Part shown: in pieces, positions 53,866-64,000 of the stretch | How the letters are laid out: every line of letters begins with the position of its first letter | Position numbering within the stretch: position 1 is the stretch's first letter | Assembly (NCBI GenBank): GCA_020747015.1 | Contig: JAGTJM010000007.1 | Span: 372,001 to 436,000, forward strand | DNA length: 64,000 nucleotides | Direction: 5' to 3' | Source: Pyrenochaeta sp. MPI-SDFR-AT-0127 | Lineage: Eukaryota; Ascomycota; Dothideomycetes; Pleosporales; Cucurbitariaceae | Notes under the pieces: generated by a model | Databases searched by the model: none | Told to the model about the DNA's origin: nothing | Seen by the model: the letters and a program-made list of their open reading frames with translations, nothing else | Translations under genes and position numbers: made by a program

Positions 53866-54236
53866 GGTGGATGTGAAAACGGAGGGGGACCGGAAAGGCG
53901 AAAAAGCGACACAGATGAAACTTGTGGATAGATCGCACGGAATGGACAACACGGAAGAAAAGAGACGACCGGTGAAGGTCCACCCGCTCAGAGAAGGAGG
54001 CAGGTAGCACACAGTAGTGCAGCGACCGGAGAGGAAGAAGGTCGATTAGGAGAAAACGAGACGGACGAGACAAACGGGACGACCTGCCCACTTTGTCCTA
54101 CCAAACATTGCATCAACTGCGCGTGATTAGCCCCATTGCCTGAATGGCTAAAATAGCTTCATGTACCGACCCATTGATAATCGCGAATGATCTGTTTGTG
54201 GTTCTATCTGTAGTGGGGTGGGCAGGTGCGTGCTAT
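53866..54236. other. Intergenic region
   Basis: Upstream of the truncated gene; open frames on both strands overlap and lack features. Confidence 0.35.
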
Positions 54237-54402
54237 TGTCAGGATTTAATGAATCTTTTTGGTCCGAAAAAATGGATGATCATTGATTGTGTTCTGTCTG
54301 CTGCTTTCTTCTATCGCTCCTCTGCTTCCGGAGGTTCCGTAGATTGCAGTAGTTATCGGTCCTACTATTTATCGCTCTTTCCTTGTATTTGACGATCTGA
54401 CA
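54237..54402 (+). mobile_element. MITE-2 copy
   Basis: 166 bp, TGTCAGGATTTAATGAATC to GACGATCTGACA, with the same interior as the copies at 9102 and 16084. Flanks GCTAT and GATGT share only part of a pentamer, so the duplication is eroded or absent. Confidence 0.75.
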
Positions 54403-54867
54403 GATGTAGCGTTGCGTTCCATCACCAAATTGCAGAATCCTATCTATTGTGTCCACCTGATTGGTACTGTAGGCGTACTGTCACTGCGATCCTTATTGGA
54501 AAATTGGTGCTGAGATTTGCCGAGCTGGGGCGAGCCTAGAATAATACCCGCCGCTGTGCGATGTGCACTAAGAATTACCGAAGCGTTGAAAGACGGATGT
54601 ACCCCCAAATGAACGGTCACGCTTATTGTCTGATGCGCCCTAGTCAGTCTTCTTTCAAGCGACAACCCTTCGCGGTGCGGTCATATTGAACAGGGTATAC
54701 GAGTGCAAGTCATCTATTCAGTAACATGAAGATGCGCATATTCGCATAGAGACAACAGTGTAAGCAAAAAATGCACGCAAAGGCGTCATTAAGGGTAAGC
54801 AATGATGTAAGTATAAAAAGTAAAGCATAACCATCCTGCTTCGAACAGATTCAAACGATAAGCTAAT

Positions 54868-55014
54868 GGAGATCATGTTTGCCCGCTGGAAGTACTTATA
54901 AATATTGTCTTAGGAAGTGAATCATTGATTTAGTTCTGATATGGTAAACACTGTGTTCCTGTATGCATGTTCCCAATTAGGCAGCAACCTGATGACTCAT
55001 TCTGGTGCATCCAC
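54868..55014 (+). repeat. Paralogous empty site of the 195-390 LTR
   Basis: About 147 bp match 153-505 minus the LTR: ATGGAGATCATGTTTG, CTTATAAATATTGTCTT, GGTAAACACTGTGTTC, TGATGACTCATTCTGGTGCA. Where 190-395 has TAAAT-LTR-TAAAT, this copy has TAAAT once. It shows a low-copy duplication older than the LTR insertion. Confidence 0.8.
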
Positions 55015-55301
55015 AATCCAGGCGTCCACGTGGGAACCATGTCTCCGACGTAGCGAGATTGCCGTGCCAACATAAGCTCTGCTCCAGCGTGTTGGATGTT
55101 CTAGGTGGTCAAATGACCAGGACAAAGATACGAAGAAAAAGGAAATCAGCCTCGAATTACACCAATGAAGGCTTTCGGTGAGCGACAAATGTCTGCCCTT
55201 GGGTAGATTGCGCTGCGGAGATACAACTGGAGAGATGGCGCTTTCAGTAGCGCAAGAGTGCGCAAAATGCCGTCCCTACACTGTAATACAGCAAGACTAT
55301 T

Positions 55302-56033
55302 TCAAGCGCTGGGCAATTGCCGTCGTTGAGTGCGTTGTTTTGTTGCTAGGACCCTTAAATCTCGTCCTTGATCATGTCTGTTATCGCGCCGAACATGTCC
55401 AATCTGGGATAGTAGAGTCACATTCGGATATTGCTGTGCCCTGACAAGACGCTCACAGTCTGTCTTTGGTTCTGGCGCTAGTTCGAGAGGCTGGTGGATG
55501 TGAACGAACGACAGCAACGGCTCGAGCTGGTGATGCAAGTCCTGGGGATCAATGCGTATGTCCCAATCGAGCAGGTGGAGGAACTGTCTCTCCATGAGAT
55601 TTACCTCGGCGATTGAGAAGCCGAAGGGTTCGTATCCAGGGACAGCACTATACCGGGCCCAGTGCTTGTTCATTGGTGAATCATCGTTGAGATTCTTCGC
55701 AGCGAGAATCAAAGCGGCAAGGAAGATTCTGTGGGGGGTAGAAGGCATGCCCTTGGCGCCGGGAGGTAGGCGCGTTTGCATCCGCCACATATACACCAGA
55801 CTCGTAATCAGCGTCGGCACTGGGAAACTGGACCTTTGGACCACAGCTTTTATGAAGTAATATATTGATGGAAGATCGGCCTCGTGGACGTGCAGATTCG
55901 CCTGTGAACCGGAGCATAACACCTTGGGAACGACCTGTGCTGCCCTCTGAGCTAGATAGGAGATCATGCTTGAGCATACCGGGAGCCGAGAAAGATATAT
56001 TGCCATGCCTCTCTCATTTGTGACGATAGCCAT
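55302..56033 (-). CDS. PHO85-type (Pcl) cyclin, 243 aa
   Basis: MAIVTNERGMAIYLSRLPVC opens the frame. The cyclin box includes LPSIYYFIKAVVQRSSFPVP, TLITSLVYMWRMQTRLPPGA and the conserved TPHRIFLAALILAAKNLNDD, then MNKHWARYSA and FSIAEVNLMERQFLHLLDWD. This is the Pcl1/Pcl2 subgroup pattern of PHO80-like cyclins, which bind a Pho85-type kinase and act in G1 progression and polarity. The C-terminal 70 residues are basic and low in features. The gene has no recognisable intron; an upstream non-coding or short coding exon cannot be excluded. Codons are clean, so probably functional. Confidence 0.85.
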   Translation of the reverse strand: MAIVTNERGMAIYLSRLPVCSSMISYLAQRAAQVVPKVLCSGSQANLHVHEADLPSIYYFIKAVVQRSSFPVPTLITSLVYMWRMQTRLPPGAKGMPSTPHRIFLAALILAAKNLNDDSPMNKHWARYSAVPGYEPFGFSIAEVNLMERQFLHLLDWDIRIDPQDLHHQLEPLLSFVHIHQPLELAPEPKTDCERLVRAQQYPNVTLLSQIGHVRRDNRHDQGRDLRVLATKQRTQRRQLPSA

Positions 56034-56913
56034 AATTGTAGTCCGATCGATTATCGATGGAAGAAACCTCTAGTTAATGGCTGGCAATGTCGTGTCAGCC
56101 AGTACGGCACAGTCTGTTATTTCAAGCAAGCAAATTGTCACTATGTAATAACTGAAAACTCACTCCAGATACATTGATTCAGTGGCAGTCTGAGCTGAGC
56201 GGATCTGCCAATCCATAGAACTTGAACACCCAATGAACGTCAAGTTATGATTCTTCTAATGTTTTTGATGGTTGGAATGCGTGAAAGCATCTCAGCCATA
56301 CATAGTGATGACCAAAAATACAGGCATACATTAGTGACACGTGTAATCCTCACATGTCCATAAGCTATCATCTATATCTCCTTGAACATCCAAACTCGGT
56401 ATCATACAGGAGCCTACAGTTCTCTTCAGTCATCACGCTAGATTGACTATCCACAGGTAATGATAGCCTTCATTCCACATGCACTCTCTGCTATAAATGA
56501 GGATTGTATCACGTCACGCGTCTCAGCTACAACTTACATCTGGCTCGCGTACCCAGTAGAATAAGGCTGATTTGTGGTCGGCAATCAGTAAAATACCGCT
56601 TGCTTGATGAGTGGCTGTCTGTCTGTGTAGAAGAACTTACATCATATGTAGTGACAACGTAGGCTTATAGAGGCCGAACTGGACGCTTGTATAATCGAAG
56701 GGCAGCATGGCCAATTGTCGTTCGCAGACATGAAAAGAACGAATCAATGTGGACAGGGCTCTTATGGACATCGCATCAGGCATCTCGCGACTGAGGTCAG
56801 AAGGGCATTTAGGCAATGATATGCCGGCTATGGCAAGGCATACCATGCACACACCGTCCGCAAAGTCAGGAATTCACCTACAGACAAAGCTAAGTGAATC
56901 ACCGCGCCTAACG
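56034..56913. other. Intergenic region
   Basis: 880 bp upstream of the cyclin gene and up to hAT-7. No gene or repeat is supported; short open frames lack features. Confidence 0.45.
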
Positions 56914-59727
56914 CAGACTTCTCAACAGTCAAACAGTCAGTCTGGGAGGCCCATAGCCTGTTTGACTGCATCTTTCGACCCGATTGGACTGATTGGACTG
57001 ACTGCCAAGCCTTCTGGCGTGAATTGAGACTGTTTGACTGTTTGATAACGTAAGCGTTCTTTGGACTGATTGACTGCCTGATTGATTGACTGATTGGCTT
57101 TATGTGTACTCAAACTGCTCTAATTGGGCGGCAATTTTGTTTAACTCATTTTGAGAGAGCTCCGCAGTAGGACGTGTAGTAGTAGAAGGCACTCGTTTGA
57201 TGCCAATCCTCTTCCAACTCTTAAGGGACTGTAGGGCGGCAATCAACTCAGGCTTCATACGCAGCCTCCAGGTGCCAATCAAGTCTCCAAGCTCACTAAA
57301 GGTCCTCTCACAGTCGGCGGAGGAAGCTGGGATGGAGTAGATGTCGAGCGCAAGCTTAGCTAGAGTAGGAAAGTTGATCGACTAGATGATGACGATACAC
57401 GTGGCTTTTTGGCCGGACGTTGATCGCTAGGTGAGCTTCAGCCCGCCTCAACAGCTAGCTTCTCCTTGTATGACCGGTAGAGCTTTATGAAGCCCTTATT
57501 GTTATTTGGCAGCCAGTCTTTCTTATGATGAGGGCCATCCTTCTCCTCATCGTAATTATCTGGCACTCCCCATAGAGCTTCTAGGTGGAGCTTGTAGTGA
57601 GGATGAAGAATCGTTGCAGTATAGTAGATCGGCGAGTCGTCAAACTTACGGTAGTACTCCGAGAGTTTCGCGTGCGCTAGGTTGACGTTGATCTTCAAAT
57701 GATCCTCCGGAGCATCAGGGTGGTTGTAATCCACCTGTGAGAGCCGATCTTTCTGCTCTTCAAGCTCGTCAAGAAGCCACTCAAACGTAATAACTACTTC
57801 CCAGATAGCTCCATGGCGGCCGACGTTACCTCTACCTTCAAGAAGCTTCGTAGCTTCTAAAAAGGGCGCTAGAAGCCTAATATACTCATTTATTGTCGCC
57901 CAATCCTTGGCCGTCAATCCTCCTTCTTGAACATATATCCTAGGCTCAGCCCTCCGCGATTGAGTATTCCGGCGTTGAGAGGCTGACTCAAGTCTAATTT
58001 CTTCCATCTTGATATGTGTATAGTCGTCAATCGGGCCGTGTAGTAGGGCAGCTCTCTGCATGGCTAGGAAGTAAGAGTTCCAGCGAGTCCTTACTGGGCG
58101 GATAAGCTCGTAGATCTCCGTCGACTTGTTAAGACGCTTGGCCTCTTCAACTTGTAGTCTCTCGAATAACTCTCGTGTTTGTGCGGTGCAGATAGACGCG
58201 ATAATATCAAAAAGAACGCCGATAGGACCGTACTTACGCCACTCACCGAGAAACGCTTCTTCTTCCTGTATATTTAAGTTCTCGTTCTCAAAAGCTTCCC
58301 TATCCTTGCCCCAGATAACTAGCTGGGCGCTTAGGTTGAGAATATGGCATGTACAACGTAGTCGTCGGTGGGGAGCCCAGAAGTTGTACATGTCCGCCAG
58401 GGCCTCAATAGCAGTATCGTTATTCGTGGCGTTATCAAGTACAAAGTAGCCAAGTCTTGTTTCGTCAATCTCAAAAATCTGGAGAATCTCACTCACCACA
58501 TGGGCGATACTCTCGCCACTGTGGCAGCCATGGAGTTGAGGTAATCCAAGTACGTAGTCTTCGACTTCGCCGTGCTCGTTCAGATGGTGTACGCAGATTC
58601 CTGTGAGGGCGCGTTTGCCACCGTAGGTAGTCCAGTTGTCAAAGGATATGTGGATAAGCGATCGAGCCTTCTTTAGGTGTTGTATGACTGCAGGAATCAT
58701 GGCGTGGTATTCGGCGAGGATGTAGGCGCGGAGAGAGTTGGCACTCCGCCAAACTGACTGCTCTGCAAGCGGATTTGCAGCAGCAATCATCTGGCGGAAG
58801 ACGGAGTCTCAATTACTCGAAGGGCTTGATGATCGGCCACTATCCAGTCGAGGAGGGCTTGCCGGAACTTCTTCTGCGAGAAACCGGACGCCAGCTCATT
58901 CGCCACCTCTTGCGACACCTCAACGCCCCGGAATTGTAACTGATGGACGATCGAGCTTGTATTTGGCGGCAAGCCGAAGTTTATCTTGCCATCTCTATTG
59001 TAACCATGGCCTGGGGTGTTGGCTGAGAGGTGCGTACCGGCAGAGGAAGTTGACATGTGTACATCATATTCGCCACCCCTCATTTTATGAGTATGACAGT
59101 ATTTACAGAGCCACCACCTTTTCTGCCTATGGCGATGCCATAGAGGCCAGCCGTAATTATATATCCAGCTCGGATTGCCCTTTCCATGCTCCTTGTCCCT
59201 TATTTGTAGGTGTGGCACGCGTTTCCAGTCGATGTCGTCATACTGAGCCTTCCGATCGTCGCTATCTACGAGTGTAGCATTGTCATCTGGCGCGTCATCG
59301 GGATCGAGAGCAATAGAGAGCGTGATTGGGGGTGGATTTCGGCAGTTTTCGCGTGCGACACGTTGTTCGAAGGCCTTCTCGGCGTTCCGGTTCATGCTAT
59401 AGGGCGGCGCAACGGTAGGAGAGCGCGTGGAGTGGAGTATGTAGGTGTTAATGGCCGACGCGATGTCGTCGGAGTTCAGATGGCTCGTGTAATTGACCTA
59501 ATTAAGTAAAGTGTGACCAGTTTGTTTACTTTACAAACCTCAACACCAAGAAACTATCACCAGATTGGCTGGGAGAGTCAACGCCCACCCCATCAACTTC
59601 AGCACCCGCCACCCCTAGGAACTAGTCTTAGTCAATCAAACAGTCAGTCTAGAGGTTCTGGGACTGACTGACTGGCTAAATGGAGCCTCTCAGACTGATT
59701 GACACGGACTGATTGTTGAGAACTCTG
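56914..59727 (-). mobile_element. hAT-7, 2.8 kb
   Basis: Inverted ends CAGACTTCTCAACAGTCA (56914) and, inverted, CAGAGTTCTCAACAATCA (59727) match at 16 of 18. Both subterminal regions are built of CAGTCAGTC / GACTGATTG motifs (56930-57095 and 59630-59715). The flanking octamers (GCCTAACG and ATTTATCA) differ. The element carries a transposase with one frameshift and an internal deletion. Confidence 0.85.
57100..59395 (-). pseudogene. hAT-7 transposase, one frameshift and one deletion
   Basis: Minus strand from MNRNAEKAFEQRVARENC: BED-like finger WWLCKYCHTHKMRGGEYD, then GVEVSQEVANELASGFSQKK. A one-base shift near 58790 (VIETPS / FRQMIAAANPLAEQS) follows. A 450-residue open frame then carries SLIHISFDNWTTYGGKRALT (first Asp), GYFVLDNATNNDTAIEAL (second Asp), RRLRCTCHILNLSAQ and the helical domain, ending KEKLAVEAG at 57438. 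The linker to the dimerisation domain (ALDIYSIPASSADCERTFSE, about 57340-57280, then WRLRMKPELIAALQSLKSWK) is shortened and out of frame. Close relative of hAT-6. Confidence 0.88.
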
Positions 59728-60370
59728 ATTTATCACCATATGCCCCCTGTCGTCTCCCCCAACCCGTGGAGAGAATTATCTCTATTTGGAGAAATCTCTT
59801 TCCCGTTCTACAGAGCGCAACCTACCCCTTTATATCTACGGCCTCAACTCCAGCTCTTCGGTCTGGCGGACGGTCAATCCCATATTCTCGGTCTCACGGA
59901 AGGTCTAGAATTTCGGCCTCTCCTAGCCAGATATCACCGTACTTTCTAGACCTGCCAATATCTACAACACTAAAATAACCTCTCGATAGCGCTATCTCTA
60001 TACTATTAAATAGTCTCATCAATTTCAGCTCTATGCAACTACTCGTTGTGCTGTAATTTACCTTGGTCCAAACAATTTGGGTGGACAGCAGGTGCGCGCG
60101 CATTTGGATCAGGTGGAAGCACGGGACTACGCCCAGAAAATACGAGCTCCTTCGTACCTACGTCGCATTGGTTCGTTTTGTGCACGAGCTCTGTCGCACT
60201 CATGACGCTGCGTCGACTGATACGGGGAATCAGGACAAGGGGTGCAGGACGAGCTGAGCGAACGACATTTCAAGATCTCAACCACCAATCAGCTTTGCTG
60301 CAGGTACTATTGGGTAGTTTTGGTCCTTGAGGGCTGCTTGGAATCATCTGACATCGTTCCATCCGAAGTG
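59728..60370. other. Intergenic region
   Basis: No supported gene. Several overlapping short frames; the plus frames near 60046-60330 lack motifs. Confidence 0.4.
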
Positions 60371-61989
60371 CCACCAGGTGTTGCAAGTATTCGTGTCCCA
60401 TCACGTAAGCGAGTCCCCCACCAAATGGCTCAAATTCGTGATCCCCACCAAACTTCACGTATAAACGACGAATATAGAGCATATAGAGCTACGATCGCAG
60501 GAGTATTAACGTAAGGCTATCAAGGGCTATAGAGATAGCTATATAGACCTTTTTTTGGTGTTGTTACCACTTTGAGTAGCGGATTTTCTCACCACCGTTC
60601 TCAGAGAGTTCACAGCACCTCTCCGGCATTTGTACAATACGATCTCTAATCTCATCCATAGTGATACCATCCCAAATCTCCTGGAGAAGCTTCTTAAGGT
60701 GCTTCTTCGTCCCATCCCACTTTATTTGGCCCTCCTCTGGATACAGAATACGCCGCTTTGCACGCTGTTTGAGGATAAGCCAGATGCCTTCAATAGGGTT
60801 AAGATCAGGGCTCTGTGCAGGATGAACAATCACCACAATCCAGTTAGCTTCCCGGAGATTCTGAGCAACGTTGTCTTTACTTTTAGTGCCATGAGATGGG
60901 TCATTATCCTCTTGAAGTAGCCAGCTCCGAGGCTCCTGCAGCCGAGCCTGATGTAGATTATTGATGTAGCTAGGAAGGACGTTGTTGGTGTAGTACTCCT
61001 GCGTCATGTGATGGCCAGAGGACTTCACTTCAAGAGGTGGAGGTAGCTTTGCCTCCCATTCTTTGACCCGCTCGTGGTGTTGTTCATCTGTTTCGTACTT
61101 GCTTTAACTGGCCGGCGCGGAGGTTTTGGAGGCTTCAACATGTCCTTCTCATCGTTGTAGAAGTCAAGCTCGCTCTTGAAGTTCCAGCTAATAGAGGCGT
61201 ACATGTGGAGCGTGAGAGGAGTGCTCTTACGCTTCTTTCTTAGCCGAACGTTGCCTCGTTGCAGACGCTCTCCCTTACGCCGTAGTATATGAGGCTTTTG
61301 GAAGTCCTCTGTCGGGTTGTAATGAGCCTCATCAGTGAAGTATACACAGTCCCAGAAGCCCCTGATAGGCTCATCCTTGTAATCGTTGCCATACATGACA
61401 CGCTGGCGTTTATTGGCCTCAGAAATCTCATCTGAGTAAGCTGCAGTGTAGAGATGAGCGTCCTCACGATTGCTGAGGTTGTAGCGGAAAGCCCGAGGGC
61501 ATAGATGTATCTCGTTCTCGCGTCTCTGTACTGGTATAGGGGCGTCTCGAACTGGGTTTTCAGAGTCAGTGAGCAGGGCTTGAAGCCTGTCAGCTGAAAC
61601 TCTGAATGGCTTCCCAAGCTTTTGGCCCTTCTCTTCTGCCTTACGCTTCCTTACACGTCTCCCATCGCCAAAGTGCTCTCTCTCCTGCCTCCAACGTTGC
61701 CCTGTACGACGTGAGATACCATGGGCGTTGGCCACATCCTCCAGAGTCTCATCATCGCGTCCGTTGTCAACATGCCAAAAGTAATGGCTACGCTCTTCAG
61801 TATCAGGGATAGTAAGTATTTCATCTTGTTCAGGAGTATAAGGGCTTCCATTTGCATCACGCATGAAGAAATTTGGCCAAGTTTGTAAGTTGTTGTGTTA
61901 TCTCAAAGTGTAGAGGTGGATGGCCCATCTCATGTTTGGTGGGGGACTCGCTTACGTGATGGGACACGAATACTTGCAATACCTGGTGG
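60371..61989 (-). mobile_element. T2, Tc1/mariner-like element with long inverted repeats
   Basis: Arms of about 55 bp (60371-60425 and 61935-61989) are inverted copies with two or three mismatches: CCACCAGGTGTTGCAAGTAT, then TCGTGTCCCATCACGTAAGC and GAGTCCCCCACCAAA. If the true ends are the TTGCAAG heptamers, the flanking dinucleotides are TG and TA and the outer CCACCAGG/CCTGGTGG would be a palindromic target. The transposase is nearly open. Confidence 0.75.
60564..61864 (-). pseudogene. T2 transposase with a single frameshift
   Basis: The first frame reads MRDANGSPYTPEQDEILTIP, a helix-turn-helix region (NAHGISRRTGQRWRQ) and WDCVYFTDEAHYNP (first catalytic Asp). After KPPKPPRRPVKAS a one-base shift moves the reading to YETDEQHHERVKEWEAKLPP. 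The second frame holds SWLLQEDNDPSHGTKS (second Asp) and SPDLNPIEGIW (third acidic residue), then LSENGGEKIRYSKW before the stop. All three catalytic residues are kept and only one indel near 61105 separates the halves, so it decayed recently. Fungal Tc1/mariner-type enzyme, DDE_3 fold. Confidence 0.85.
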
Positions 61990-62394
61990 TGCTGCATGAA
62001 CTTTTATGTAAGCTATCCATCGGTGGCGACGACTTCGAGCTGTAGTTGGATTGACTCTGAAATAGTGGATCACTCAAGACCCGGTCACTGTGATTCACGG
62101 AACTTGCGCACCCAAGATGTAAAACACCAGTATCTGCTTTTACATTCAAAGGTATGGCCAAACTTGTTCAGGAGTAGCAGCCGTTTCAATTCATGTTGTA
62201 TTAATTAGACATTACCAGCCCACCCATCCATTGTCCCAGTACGCAGACAAAAGTCATCAGACTCGATCCCGTATGTACTTAAGCACTGTCATCTCTAATC
62301 GTGCAATTTGTGGTGTTGCTTCATACAAGCGTATACTCAGAAGCAAATTGGAATCAACAGATATTGTCGTGCTTAATCAGCCAAGGTGCTGTGC
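61990..62394. other. Intergenic region
   Basis: 400 bp between T2 and the MARVEL-like gene; no gene or repeat seen. Confidence 0.4.
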
Positions 62395-63083
62395 TTAGAC
62401 AGCCGTGGTGGTGTGCGGCGCAGTCATAGCTGGCGCGCCACCAACGGGAGCGGCGCGGTCCATATCAGTACCAGATGCCAGGCGGTTGCTTTTGAAGCGC
62501 TGGATATCCCAAAGCCTTCCCTCGATCAAGGTTCCGACAAGGTTCGTGAAGCTGCACCCTGTTAGCAAGAGTACTTGCAAATTCGATTTAAACTTGGTAG
62601 ATACTAACAAAGCAATGAAAGCGAATGCCTCAAGCGTCTTCTTGAGCGAGCACTTGTTGACAAATGGACCGGGAGAGTTGAGAACGCAGTTATCGAAATT
62701 GTAGTCCTGCGCCGCGAAGATGAAGGCTGTGAGCCAGAGGTAGGAGAACGCCCAGGCGAGTGGGGCGAGATAGCCCTTATAGGACTTGATGAGGGGAAGG
62801 GCTAGCGCGGGGAGGTAGAGGAACGCGTCGATGGCAGCCTTCATGGTACGATTAGCGTCTGGATGCGTTCTAATTGCGAGTCTGGATGAAGACTTACCAC
62901 AGAGACCCAGTACCGGAGATGCGTATTGTGCCTGTAGTGCGCAATGAAGTACGCGGCGATGGACATAACGATGACGGAAGAGATCCAGTGCAAAGCATGG
63001 TTGGCGAGGATAAGGGGGCGGTGGATTTTGCTTGAGCGAGTGGCCGGAGCACCGTAGTCGTTCGCAGCGTGTCCGCGAGCCAT
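62395..63083 (-). CDS. MARVEL-like four-span membrane protein, 190 aa
   Basis: Exons 63083-62898, 62838-62609 and 62551-62395 join in frame. Intron 1 is GTAAGT...ATGAAG; intron 2 is GTTAGT...GTGCAG, chosen because it yields FAFIAFFTNLVGTLIEGRLW. Four hydrophobic spans: LHWISSVIVMSIAAYFIAHY, AAIDAFLYLPALALPLI, LAPLAWAFSYLWLTAFIFAA and ALEAFAFIAFFTNLVGTL. Between spans 3 and 4 the loop QDYNFDNCVLNSPGPFVNKC carries two Cys. The layout matches fungal MARVEL-domain proteins, which sit in plasma membrane or vesicle domains and often have short hydrophilic tails such as the Ala/Pro/Thr-rich C-terminus here. No partner gene is adjacent. Confidence 0.8.
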
Positions 63084-63565
63084 TGTTTCTAAGTTAATAT
63101 AGGGATAATGTGAATTTATTTAGGGTTTAGCTGGTAGAATTTGACGTTCGTTTGGACCGAAGAGTCGTATTCAAAGTGCTGTGATGCTGGGCTTCTGGAG
63201 CCGTTCCAAGTCCTTTTACTCGAATTCTATTGCCTATTAGAAAATATTTCATGTGCCATTGCGGGTAACCGTGACGTATGGCGATAAAGCAAGGGTTATT
63301 CGTAGGAAGAATAACATTGACGTCACACTTATTATGGTCAGCTGTTTGCAGATCTATTTCCCTCGACGAGGGGAGACGATAGGAGGACGGCATGGGAAAA
63401 GCTGATACGGTTGGCGCTGCTCGTGAGGCTTGCCAGGCAGTTTGCAGGTATGTTGGCTAAAGGCGGGGTCTGAATTCGCCACTACATCGGACATGACCAT
63501 CAATCACCCGTCCGTGCGATCCATAGATGAGACGGCGGACAGATGTAGAGCAATGATGATAAAAC
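63084..63565. other. Intergenic or intronic region
   Basis: No supported gene on its own. It may hold further exons of the possible gene whose first exon is at 63566-63766, but none could be identified. Confidence 0.35.
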
Positions 63566-63766
63566 TTACGGAAGTACATACGATGTGCCCGCAGCCAGTG
63601 CTTCGAAATGGCGGGTAACGTCTGCCTCATCTGGAAGTTCTTCGATCGTGCCGAGGCGGGGAGACGCAGCCAGCGAACATGCCGTGCTACATTGTTTCCG
63701 TGGGATTCGTGTGTTTGAACGAAGATCGTGTGGGAAGAGAATTGCAACATGGTTATAGCTGGCCAA
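63566..63766 (-). CDS. Possible first exon of an unrecognised gene
   Basis: MASYNHVAILFPHDLRSNTR continues open to EADVTRHFEALAAGTSYVLP, directly followed by a good donor (CC|GTAAGTTTTATC). A minus-strand TATATA lies near 63900, about 140 bp upstream. The next exon was not found and no family is recognised. It could also be a chance frame. Confidence 0.35.
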   Translation of the reverse strand: MASYNHVAILFPHDLRSNTRIPRKQCSTACSLAASPRLGTIEELPDEADVTRHFEALAAGTSYVLP

Positions 63767-64000
63767 AAGAAGTCTAGCAAGAACCGAGTCGGCCGCCCGG
63801 GGATTCTGATACAGCCTTTGGTGAAAGCAGAGGTACCTTAGCCGTGGCCTTTTTTTGTGAGAGCTGAGACCCTCAAAGCCGTGAATCGTCTTATTGATGG
63901 ATATATAAGCCCAGCAACGGACCAGTCACGTAGATCGCTCGTCTGTGGGGAAGGTCCTGCAGGCGTATGCCCACGAGGATGGTGTTCGACTGCAACTTTC

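Overview
The window is nuclear DNA of a filamentous ascomycete. Reconstructable genes have several 45-120 nt GT-AG introns, small Zn(II)2Cys6 regulators, a fungal rhodopsin-domain receptor-like protein and a small secreted cysteine-rich protein. The rest is dominated by DNA transposons (hAT, Tc1/mariner-like, piggyBac-like, pogo-like), Ty1/copia remnants and short non-autonomous elements. This 'few genes in a sea of transposons' layout is typical of plant-associated Dothideomycetes such as Pleosporales. The species cannot be fixed from sequence reading alone. No rRNA, tRNA or CRISPR array was seen.

Layout. 0-4 kb: a solo LTR, nested MITEs, a 158-aa gene of unknown function (1496-2185), a Tc1-like fragment, and a decayed copy of a zinc-cluster gene that carries a MITE in its intron. 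4-8.2 kb: gene island with a six-exon carotenoid oxygenase and a DJ-1/PfpI-family protein. 8.6-21 kb: hAT-1, a copia 3' part, a decayed zinc-cluster regulator hit by a perfect fold-back MITE, a broken FAR-17a/AIG1-like membrane-protein gene, hAT-2 and MITE-4. 21.5-25.5 kb: an intact zinc-cluster regulator (four exons, 507 aa) and a C2H2 zinc-finger gene. 25.6-31.4 kb: three hAT elements nested inside each other, the innermost with an intact 790-aa transposase. 31.9-32.3 kb: candidate effector gene, with a Mutator-type MITE in its upstream region. 33-37.3 kb: a Tc1-like element inside a piggyBac-like element. 37.9-38.3 kb: a SnoaL-like gene. 39-45 kb: a deleted hAT, a pogo tail and an LTR. 45.3-46.8 kb: seven-exon rhodopsin-domain gene. 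48-53.4 kb: hAT-6, copia remnants and MITEs. 53.4-56 kb: a truncated unknown gene and a PHO85-type cyclin. 56.9-62 kb: hAT-7 and a Tc1-like element. 62.4-63.8 kb: a MARVEL-like membrane protein and the first exon of a possible further gene.

The host genes do not form an obvious pathway or cluster. What ties the window together is serial transposition. Target-site duplications can be read for seven elements or nested pairs with full confidence and others with less. In two cases a paralogous empty site in the same window confirms the insertion. Names hAT-1 to hAT-9, MITE-1 to MITE-7, T1 and T2 are local labels only. Exon boundaries were assigned by hand from splice consensus, frame and family motifs; no alignment or search was run.
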